Shown here in pieces: positions 58,029 through 64,000 of a stretch of 64,000 bases of DNA (position 1 is the stretch's first letter; the number at the start of each line of letters is the position of its first letter). The DNA is taken from NCBI GenBank assembly GCA_965214945.1, contig OZ244029.1, positions 1,488,001 to 1,552,000 on the forward strand, read 5' to 3'. The DNA is from JAAXHB01 sp965214945. Its GTDB lineage: Bacteria; Actinomycetota; Acidimicrobiia; Acidimicrobiales; Aldehydirespiratoraceae. Below the pieces are notes generated by a model, which was not told where the DNA came from, did not search any database, and was given only the letters and a program-made list of their open reading frames with translations. Made by a program: the position numbers and the translations under genes.

Positions 58029-58051
58029 GCCGGACATCAGGATGTGCCGGC
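58029..58051. terminator. Hairpin between convergent pntB and trpB2
   Basis: GCCGG-ACATC-AG-GATGT-G-CCGGC, a 10-bp stem with one bulge, lies 20 bases after pntB. No T-tract, so efficiency is uncertain. Confidence 0.45.
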
Positions 58052-58093
58052 GGGGATTCAGGTGTGCAGCGGAGCGGAACTCCTGAGGATGGC

Positions 58094-59458
58094 TCAGGCG
58101 AGAACCGGCACGCTCGCTATCGACTGCGCGATCGCCTCGTCGGAAAGGTCAAAATCGGCCATCGCGCCCGAGATATAGCTCTCATACGCCGACAGGTCCA
58201 GATGACCGTGACCGCACAGCGCGGTGAGGATCGTCTTGGACTCGCCGGACTCCTTGCAGACCAGAGCCTCCCGGATAGCGGCGGCTAGAGCGTGCGTCGG
58301 CTCAGGCGCCGGCACGATGCCCTCAGTCCGGGCGAACTGCAGAGCCGCGGCGAAGCACTCGCTCTGGCCGATGGCAACGGCCTCAGTGAGGCCCAGCTCG
58401 TAGATGTGCGACACCAGCGGAGACATACCGTGGTAGCGGAGCCCGCCCGCATGGATCGGCTCAGGGATGAATCCGTGACCCAGCGTGTGCATCTTGAGCA
58501 GCGGCGTGGTGCAGGCCGCGTCCCCGAAGTCATAGCGGTATTCGCCTTTGGTCAAAGACGGGCAGGCGGCCGGCTCGACACAGCGGATCACAGCATCCAT
58601 CCGGCCCGCCAGATTCTCCCGCAGGAACGGCAGGGACAGCCCGCCAAAGTTCGATCCGCCGCCGGTGCAGCCCACGAGAACGTCGGGAGTCTCCTCCACC
58701 ATGGCGAGCTGTGCCAGCGCCTCCTCACCGATCACGGTCTGGTGAAGCAGAACGTGGTTTAGCACGCTGCCCAGCGCGTAGCGCACACTCGGATCGGACG
58801 CGGCCACTGAGATCGCCTCAGAGATGGCGATGCCCAGCGAGCCGCTGTGGTCTGGATCCTCCGCCAGCAGCCCGCGTCCGTAGTCAGTGACCGACGAAGG
58901 GCTGGAGTGCACGTCGGCGCCCCAGATCTCCATCATCGTCTTGCGGTACGGCTTCTGGCGATATGAGGCGGCCACCATCCACACCTCGCACTCCATCTGG
59001 TACTGCGCGCAAGCGAACGACAGCGCGCTGCCCCACTGCCCTGCTCCGGTCTCAGTGGTCAGTTTTGACACGCCCTCAGCGTGGTTGTAGAACGCCTGAG
59101 GCACGGCTGTGTTGGGCTTGTGCGAGCCGACCGGGCTGGCACCCTCGTACTTGTAGAAGATCTTGGCCGGAGTGTCGAGCGCCCGCTCAAGGCGGCGGGC
59201 CCGGAACAACGGCGTCGGCCGCCACAAGCGCATCACGTCGAGCACTCCGCCGGGGATGTCCACATAGGACTCCGCGGTCACCTCCTGCCCAATGAGCGCC
59301 ATCGGGAACAGCGGGGCGAGATCGTCAGGGCCCGCGGGCTCGAGCGTTCCCGGATGCAACGGAGGAGGCGGCGGCGCGGGCAGGTCCGGTATCACGTTGT
59401 ACCACTGCGTCGGAATGTCGGAATCCGGCAGCGTGATCCTGTAGTAGTCGTCAGCCAT
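58094..59458 (-). CDS. Tryptophan synthase beta chain-like protein (TrpB2)
   Basis: A 454-residue PLP enzyme of the TrpB2 group, which has an N-terminal extension (here about residues 1-75, Pro-rich). The PLP lysine is in SPVGSHKPNTA, phosphate loop GCTGGGSNFGG. TrpB2 proteins make tryptophan from indole and serine without a TrpA partner, and no trpA adjoins here. ATG at 59458 with GGAAGGTGG upstream. Confidence 0.93.
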   Translation of the reverse strand: MADDYYRITLPDSDIPTQWYNVIPDLPAPPPPPLHPGTLEPAGPDDLAPLFPMALIGQEVTAESYVDIPGGVLDVMRLWRPTPLFRARRLERALDTPAKIFYKYEGASPVGSHKPNTAVPQAFYNHAEGVSKLTTETGAGQWGSALSFACAQYQMECEVWMVAASYRQKPYRKTMMEIWGADVHSSPSSVTDYGRGLLAEDPDHSGSLGIAISEAISVAASDPSVRYALGSVLNHVLLHQTVIGEEALAQLAMVEETPDVLVGCTGGGSNFGGLSLPFLRENLAGRMDAVIRCVEPAACPSLTKGEYRYDFGDAACTTPLLKMHTLGHGFIPEPIHAGGLRYHGMSPLVSHIYELGLTEAVAIGQSECFAAALQFARTEGIVPAPEPTHALAAAIREALVCKESGESKTILTALCGHGHLDLSAYESYISGAMADFDLSDEAIAQSIASVPVLA

Positions 59459-59590
59459 TATCGCCACCTTCCGTTGCCGGTTGTCTTCTGATGACGGTAG
59501 CGCCCGCTGTCTCAGCGCGGTCAACTGGGCGCGGCCCGCCGCGGTCTTGTGCGCAGATCCGGCACAACGCCGACGGCAGTGCCAAGCCTC

Positions 59591-59610
59591 GTCAGGCCTT
59601 GTCAGGCCTT
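59591..59610. repeat. 10-bp tandem repeat at the CBS gene stop codon
   Basis: GTCAGGCCTT occurs twice in direct tandem, with a 7/10 matching third copy to the left (59581-59590). The right copy contains the TGA stop (59602-59604). Confidence 0.75.
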
Positions 59611-60459
59611 AAAGACAGCGTCGAAGAGCTCGGCGATCTCCTTGAAGGTCAGCACCCCGAGCGCTCGGCCGGTCTCGTTGATGAGCACCAGATAGCGGTG
59701 GCCAACCTCGGCCATTACCCGCAGCGCCTCACTGACCGGCGTGTGCGGGGCCGCGGCCGCGATCTGACCGGTCATCCACGCGCCGACGGGTTCGTCGTCG
59801 AGGTCCTCCACCTGGCAGGCGATCTTGGAGAACACATCATGCTCTGTGAGTTCTCCGATCACCACGGCGCGGTCGTTCACCACCGAGACCAGGCCCGTTC
59901 CGGCAGACACCATGGCGTCGATAGCACTCGCTAGAGAATCGTCTGGCCGAGCCAGAAGCGGCTCGCGCGCCTGCAGGCCCGTGAGGTCGACGAACATCAG
60001 ATGGTGCTCCGGCGCCAGCACGTCACCCGACCTGTTCGCCTCAGATGTGAGGAAAGCGGACGCGAGCCCGATCAAGTCGTAGTGGTTAATGCATCCGAGC
60101 AGGTCTGCATCAGCGCTGACCACCGGAAGGTTTCTGATCACGCGCCGGTTCATGGCGTGCAACGCGTCCAGTGCGGACGCACCGTGGCCGATCACGGTCG
60201 GCGCCGCGGTCATGAAGTCATCGATCGGGTTGTCCCACAGATCGGGCCTGCCTGCGATCTTGGCGGTGATGTCACGCTCAGTGAAAATCCCCACGATGCT
60301 GGCGCCTTCGGTGACCAAGGCGCATCCCGTGACCTGCGCCGCCATGGCCATAACCACGCTTCGGACTCGTGCTCCGGTGTGGGCGGTGACATGCGACGAG
60401 AGCCGCATCTGCGACAGCTGGACGCTGCTGAAGTACTCAACGATATTGCCACTCGTCAT
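59602..60459 (-). CDS. Four-CBS-domain protein
   Basis: A 285-residue soluble protein made of four CBS repeats in two Bateman modules (about residues 18-75, 80-135, 165-222, 228-285). Repeats include GIFTERDITAKIAG, LGCINHYDLIGLA, IGELTEHDVFSKIA and LGVLTFKEIAELF. Such modules bind adenine nucleotides and regulate partner enzymes. It follows the enoyl-CoA hydratase gene by 11 bases and precedes trpB2, so the partner may be encoded nearby, but this is not shown. Confidence 0.88.
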   Translation of the reverse strand: MTSGNIVEYFSSVQLSQMRLSSHVTAHTGARVRSVVMAMAAQVTGCALVTEGASIVGIFTERDITAKIAGRPDLWDNPIDDFMTAAPTVIGHGASALDALHAMNRRVIRNLPVVSADADLLGCINHYDLIGLASAFLTSEANRSGDVLAPEHHLMFVDLTGLQAREPLLARPDDSLASAIDAMVSAGTGLVSVVNDRAVVIGELTEHDVFSKIACQVEDLDDEPVGAWMTGQIAAAAPHTPVSEALRVMAEVGHRYLVLINETGRALGVLTFKEIAELFDAVFKA

Positions 60460-60470
60460 TGCTCTCCCCC

Positions 60471-61247
60471 TTAGATCTCAGAACTCAACCCGTCGCCGAA
60501 GCGCGGGGCACGCTTGTGTTGGAACGCGCTTCGAGCCTCGGCGGAATCAGCGTGCAAGTAAGCCTCGAAGGTGAAGCCCTGTTCCCATCGGTACTTGTCT
60601 TCGAGGCTGCCATCCTCAACGCCGGTAAGCGATCGCTTGGCGATCTGCATCATCTCCGGTGACTTCTCGGCCATCCGCGCGGCGATTTCCCGTGCCTGCG
60701 ACCGCAGCTCCGACCGCGCCACGACCCTCTCCAGCGCGCCCAGACGGTAGGCCTCCCGGGCGCCCACCGTGTCACCGGTGAAGTACATGTAGCGCACTTT
60801 CTGGACGCCAAACATCCGCTGGAGGTGCGCGCCCATGCCCATGCCGCCCCGGTCGATCTCGGGGACTCCGAAATAGGCGTCCTCCGCAGCCACCACCACG
60901 TCAGCCGATCCGACTATGCCCACGCCGCCGCCGAGCACATAGCCATGAACTGCGGCGATCACAGGCTTGGGGTTGAGGTGGATCGCCGCGAACGTGTCGT
61001 AGTTGGCCCGGTTGACCGCCACGATGAGGCTCGGGTCCGCTGTGACCTCTTTGATGTCGATGCCCGCGAAGAAGCCCTTGCCCTCTGCGGCGATCACTAT
61101 CACCCTCACGTCGTCACGTCGGCCGAGCAATCCGAGCTCCGCTGCCATCGCGAACTGCGACACTGAGTCGAAAGCGTTGACCGGCGGTTTGTGAAGCACC
61201 ATCTCGGCGATGCCCTGATCCACTGCTATTGAAAATGGCTCGGTCAT
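60471..61247 (-). CDS. Enoyl-CoA hydratase/isomerase family protein
   Basis: A 258-residue crotonase-fold protein. The first oxyanion loop is AAEGKGFFAGIDIKEV, the second HGYVLGGGVGIVGSADVVVAA. A glutamate appears in VPEIDRGG, the position of one catalytic acid, while the first loop lacks the other, so the activity may be isomerase-like or unusual. Starts ATG at 61247. Adjacent to tRNA-Val on the same strand. Confidence 0.9.
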   Translation of the reverse strand: MTEPFSIAVDQGIAEMVLHKPPVNAFDSVSQFAMAAELGLLGRRDDVRVIVIAAEGKGFFAGIDIKEVTADPSLIVAVNRANYDTFAAIHLNPKPVIAAVHGYVLGGGVGIVGSADVVVAAEDAYFGVPEIDRGGMGMGAHLQRMFGVQKVRYMYFTGDTVGAREAYRLGALERVVARSELRSQAREIAARMAEKSPEMMQIAKRSLTGVEDGSLEDKYRWEQGFTFEAYLHADSAEARSAFQHKRAPRFGDGLSSEI

Positions 61248-61275
61248 TGACGCCGCACGGTTGCTGGATGTTTCA

Positions 61276-61353
61276 TGGTGGGCGCGAAGGGACTCGAACC
61301 CCTGGCCTCTTCCTTGTAAGGGAAGCGCTCTGAACCATCTGAGCTACGCGCCC
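61276..61353 (-). tRNA. tRNA-Val (anticodon TAC)
   Basis: Acceptor arms GGGCGCG (5') and CGCGCCC pair fully, and 3' ACCA is encoded. The anticodon loop CTTACAA between CTTCC and GGAAG gives TAC (61316-61318 on the plus strand), and GGTTCGAGTCC is the T loop. 78 bases with CCA, no intron. Confidence 0.97.
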
Positions 61354-61508
61354 GCTCGCTAATCCTAACGAGTCGCAGTCACCCCCGCGGTGGGCATGTC
61401 GTGCCGGCTTGCTACCGGCCTCTTTGAGCCTTTCGGCGGCTATCTCACGTGCCGGTGCCAGAACGCGGGCTCCCTCTGTCTGCTCCCCGTGTCTGGTAGA
61501 ATGGGTTT

Positions 61509-62186
61509 ATGAACTACCCAGCCACCCTCAAAATCGAAACTCCCGATCGGGTCGCCAACTGGCGGCCCATTGTCCAGTGGATCCTCGCTATCCCTCACTA
61601 CATCGTCCTGTGCCTGCTCTTGCTCATTGGCGGCATCGCAACGATCCTGGCCTGGATCGCCGTCGTCGTCACCGGCAAACTTCCGGCCGGGCTGGCCGGA
61701 GTCATTTGCATGGTCTCGCGCTACGGGACGCGTGTGGGAGCTTACGCCTGGTTTCTAACCGACCGGTACCCTCCGTTCGACTTCACCACGTCGCCGGCCG
61801 ATCCGGGTGGTGCACCCACGACGGTGAGCTTCTCGCCCGCTCTCGAAGGCCGCAATCGTCTCACGGTGCTGCTGCGCATGATCATCCCGCTGACGGTGAT
61901 GTGGTCGATCACGACGAACATAAACATTGACATGAGCTTCCCTGCTTGGATGTGGATCGCAGCCATCATCCTGGGCCTTGTCGCCATCCCTGCTTACGTC
62001 TTCGCCTCCGTTGTCTGGATCATTGCCGCTGTGTGCGATTTTCTGGGGTTCTTTGCGGTGCTGTTCACCGGCCGCTGGCCGGCGGGTCTGCGCCGGTTCG
62101 TTGTCGGCAGCTTCAGAGTTGGCGTCCGCTACTCGGCGTTTGCATACCTGCTGAACGACGAGCACCCGCCCTTCTCGATCGACTGA
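61509..62186 (+). CDS. DUF4389 membrane protein
   Basis: A 225-residue protein with about four membrane helices. It has two related halves, each a pair of helices followed by LPAGLAGVICMVSRYGTRV or WPAGLRRFVVGSFRVGVRY and then DRYPPFDF or DEHPPFSID, so a tandem duplication of one unit. DUF4389 proteins are of unknown role. ATG at 61509. Its stop lies in a 21-bp-spaced repeat. Confidence 0.88.
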   Translation: MNYPATLKIETPDRVANWRPIVQWILAIPHYIVLCLLLLIGGIATILAWIAVVVTGKLPAGLAGVICMVSRYGTRVGAYAWFLTDRYPPFDFTTSPADPGGAPTTVSFSPALEGRNRLTVLLRMIIPLTVMWSITTNINIDMSFPAWMWIAAIILGLVAIPAYVFASVVWIIAAVCDFLGFFAVLFTGRWPAGLRRFVVGSFRVGVRYSAFAYLLNDEHPPFSID

Positions 62187-62217
62187 AGACGTCCGCCGGG
62201 GAACTGAAGACGTCCGC
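62182..62217. repeat. 15-bp direct repeat at the DUF4389 stop codon
   Basis: ACTGAAGACGTCCGC at 62182-62196 and 62203-62217. The first copy contains the true TGA stop (62184-62186) and the second an in-frame TGA 21 bases later. Confidence 0.85.
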
Positions 62218-62223
62218 GTAACG

Positions 62224-63012
62224 CTAACCGGCTATCGTCCCGGGCGCCGGGCTATCGTCACGGGCAGCGAGGAGGCGGGCCCGGGCCTCTATCAGATCGC
62301 GGATCAAGGGCTGTGGCGCGGCCACGGGCGCCCGTCGGCTCTCGTAGTCGAGCACTACCAGGTTGCGGCCTATGGCGTCGCTGACTTCCACGCCCGTTTC
62401 TGAGCACACCAGCAGCGCGCCCAGATAGTCCCACGATCCGAGGCCCCTAAGGGAGAAGTCCACGTAGCCGTCGAGGCGTCCGTCGGCAACTGCGCACATC
62501 TCGAGGGCGGCCGCGCCAAGAGCCCTGAACTGGGCCCAGCCGACCAGACCCGGCGGCAGGCCGTTCACAGCCACGATCGCATCGCGCAGCGGTCGAGAGA
62601 CTCTGGGCGCCAGCTTCGAGCCGTTGAGCCGTGCACCCCCGCCGCGGGCCGCGTCGTAGCGGTCGCCTGTGCCGTGATGGTGCACCACCGCGGCCACAGG
62701 CTCGCCTTCGTTCACGACGCAGATGCTGGTGGCGTAGTAGCGAATGCCGCGCGACGCGTTGGTCGAGCCGTCGACAGGATCGAGCACCGCCACCGGCCCC
62801 GACCCCGGGTCGGCACCGCTCTCTTCGCTGAGCACCCGCAGACCGCTGTCATGCAGCACTTCCACGGCGGCCGCGTCCGCAACCAGGTCAAAGGCGTATT
62901 GGCCGGCGCGCCGCCCTGATGGCCCCCAGTCTTGATGATCAGCCAGCACAGCCACCACAGCATCGGCCGCGGCGTGCAGCACTTCGAGCAAACCTTCGGG
63001 CATCTCAGACAT
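62224..63012 (-). CDS. Inositol monophosphatase-family phosphatase
   Basis: A 262-residue Mg-dependent sugar or inositol phosphatase. LSEESGADPG holds the first metal glutamate, LDPVDGSTNASRGI the DPxDGT-like motif, and LGSWDYLGALLVCSETG the C-terminal aspartate motif. The substrate may be myo-inositol phosphate, 3'-phosphoadenosine 5'-phosphate, or a sugar phosphate. A short duplication lies in its last codons (about 62229-62265). Confidence 0.92.
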   Translation of the reverse strand: MSEMPEGLLEVLHAAADAVVAVLADHQDWGPSGRRAGQYAFDLVADAAAVEVLHDSGLRVLSEESGADPGSGPVAVLDPVDGSTNASRGIRYYATSICVVNEGEPVAAVVHHHGTGDRYDAARGGGARLNGSKLAPRVSRPLRDAIVAVNGLPPGLVGWAQFRALGAAALEMCAVADGRLDGYVDFSLRGLGSWDYLGALLVCSETGVEVSDAIGRNLVVLDYESRRAPVAAPQPLIRDLIEARARLLAARDDSPAPGTIAG

Positions 63013-63197
63013 TCAAGCACACCGGGTGCGGCTGTCGACGCATACGTTTGTGTCACCACGATCCGTGCCGCCGCGAGGTGGGAGCGAGCAGCTTCTCCGG
63101 CCCCGGGCAAGAATGAAAGCCGGCTGACCGGAGGCCGCATCGTGCGCGTCTCGTGGCAACCTATGAGAGCAACAGCTTGAGAGGCCGGGAGGCACAG

Positions 63198-63761
63198 GTG
63201 GCCATCATCGATCTGCACCGGTTCGTCGCCAACATTAAAGACCATGTCCCAGAGCACGGGTTTCATATCCACGACGAGCGGCATTACGTGGAGACTTGCT
63301 CAAATCGCCAGCTTTGGGAGGTAGACCTCCACCCCGAGAATGGTTGCGGAGGGCCTGTCGACGTGGTGATGAGCGTCGAAGCCGAGGCCCGAACGCTGAT
63401 CAGCTTTGAAGACGAAGTGGAAAGGGTCGGCCACGACGGTGACCTGAGCGAGGAGATCACCGTGCCGATGTCGTTCGGGTTCGTCCTGCCGCCCCTGGCT
63501 GACGAGCCCGACCTGCTGCTTTTGGCCACGAGCCTGGCCGGGGTTGGTGGAACCGAGCTGCCGCTGCAGGTCTCGGCAAACCATTGCTACGCCGCGGTCA
63601 CCGACAAGCCGGAGTTCACGATCAGCATCGTCGGGCGCGTTGACATGCCTCTGGCTCATGTCTTCAACGGCCAAGACGTGGCCTGCGAGCTGCTCGAACG
63701 CGCACACGACATCAGCGCGTTCTTGTTGGACCGCTCACCTGCCTGGCTGCCCGACTACTGA
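63198..63761 (+). CDS. Hypothetical protein
   Basis: A 187-residue soluble, acidic protein of unknown family. It shows alternating strands (VDVVMSVEAEARTLISFEDEV, FVLPPLADEPDLLLLATSL) and no membrane segment. GTG at 63198 is preferred because GGGAGG lies just upstream. It sits between the IMPase and a convergent peroxiredoxin gene. Its last codons and the following bases share a 9-base direct repeat (GGCTGCCCG). Confidence 0.72.
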   Translation: MAIIDLHRFVANIKDHVPEHGFHIHDERHYVETCSNRQLWEVDLHPENGCGGPVDVVMSVEAEARTLISFEDEVERVGHDGDLSEEITVPMSFGFVLPPLADEPDLLLLATSLAGVGGTELPLQVSANHCYAAVTDKPEFTISIVGRVDMPLAHVFNGQDVACELLERAHDISAFLLDRSPAWLPDY

Positions 63762-63778
63762 GGCTGCCCGCAGCACGC

Positions 63779-64000
63779 TCACTCGGCTTCAGGCGACAGC
63801 TCAAGGGCTGTAGAGCGCAGCACCTCCAGCGCTTCGTCGGCATGCGCGAGCATGTTCGTCTCTGAGCGGATCACCTTCACCACGGCACGGTTGGCACCGA
63901 TGACGAACGTGGCCCTCTTGCTCGGCAATTTTGCGCGGCGGCGCACGCCGAACTGCTGGGCAATCTTCCGATCAGGGTCGCTCAGCAGGGGGAAGCCCAG
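63779..64000 (-). CDS. Peroxiredoxin (BCP/AhpC-TSA family), C-terminal part
   Basis: 73 codons plus stop are visible; the N-terminus with the catalytic cysteine is off the right edge. FPLLSDPDRKIAQQFGVRRR and RATFVIGANRAVVKVI are the conserved C-terminal segments of thiol peroxidases of the BCP type, which reduce peroxides. The stop is at 63779-63781. Confidence 0.85.
   Translation of the reverse strand: MGFPLLSDPDRKIAQQFGVRRRAKLPSKRATFVIGANRAVVKVIRSETNMLAHADEALEVLRSTALELSPEAE

Noticed and set aside
58094..59458. Canonical trpB of a trp operon
   Set aside because: The N-terminal extension and absence of trpA mark it as TrpB2, not the operon-encoded beta subunit.

Overview
The window is 64 kb of GC-rich, gene-dense chromosome from an actinobacterium. 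The nearest fit is probably an uncultured member of the class Acidimicrobiia, but that is inferred from gene content and no 16S gene is present. Actinobacterial signs are a bacterial proteasome activator (Bpa), the FtsZ-PgeF-YggS-SepF-YggT-DivIVA order, no ftsA, an MtrA/MtrB/LpqB-like operon, a DUF3040 protein, a PimB-like mannosyltransferase, many GTG and TTG starts, and DnaA boxes of the TTGTCCACA type.

Layout. 1-3.0 kb: a lipid-degradation-type thiolase with its DUF35 partner, a nitroreductase and an unknown protein, all on the minus strand. 3.2-8.9 kb: dnaE, Bpa and a phosphodiesterase-like protein. 9-11.4 kb: an Rrf2 regulator, then rluD, lspA and a DksA-like protein. 11.5-30.5 kb: a long minus-strand division and cell-wall (dcw) block. 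Read 5' to 3' on the minus strand it runs mraZ, rsmH, ftsL, ftsI, murE, mraY, murD, ftsW, murG, murC, murB, ftsQ, ftsZ, pgeF, yggS, sepF, yggT, divIVA. From ftsL to ftsQ every junction overlaps by about four bases. No murF lies at its usual place between murE and mraY.

30.7-39 kb: a lipoate-ligase-like protein, an HNH nuclease, a MoxR/DUF58/transglutaminase operon, DUF3040 and DNA polymerase IV. 39.2-42.4 kb: a small Cys-containing membrane protein, response regulator, histidine kinase and GerMN lipoprotein. 42.4-48.5 kb: phosphofructokinase, ROK kinase, SRPBCC protein, GT4 mannosyltransferase, QueG and TrpD. 48.5-48.9 kb: RNase P RNA with a well-placed promoter. 49-64 kb: mixed metabolism, including a zinc-ribbon coiled-coil protein, Gfo/Idh oxidoreductase, PPOX protein, nucleotidase, DyP peroxidase, acyl-CoA synthetase, the three transhydrogenase subunits, TrpB2, a CBS protein, enoyl-CoA hydratase, tRNA-Val(TAC), DUF4389, an IMPase-family enzyme, an unknown protein and a partial peroxiredoxin.

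Most of the window is ordinary core chromosome. I see no prophage, insertion sequence, CRISPR array or defence island, and I did not find a clear new multi-gene system. The least expected signals are small-scale. Several genes carry direct duplications spanning their own stop codon. A 122-bp element with 30-bp inverted repeats sits between mraZ and rsmH. Three DnaA-box-like sites lie just upstream of dnaE. Two proteins, a ROK kinase and a DksA-like protein, have lost their family zinc-binding cysteines.
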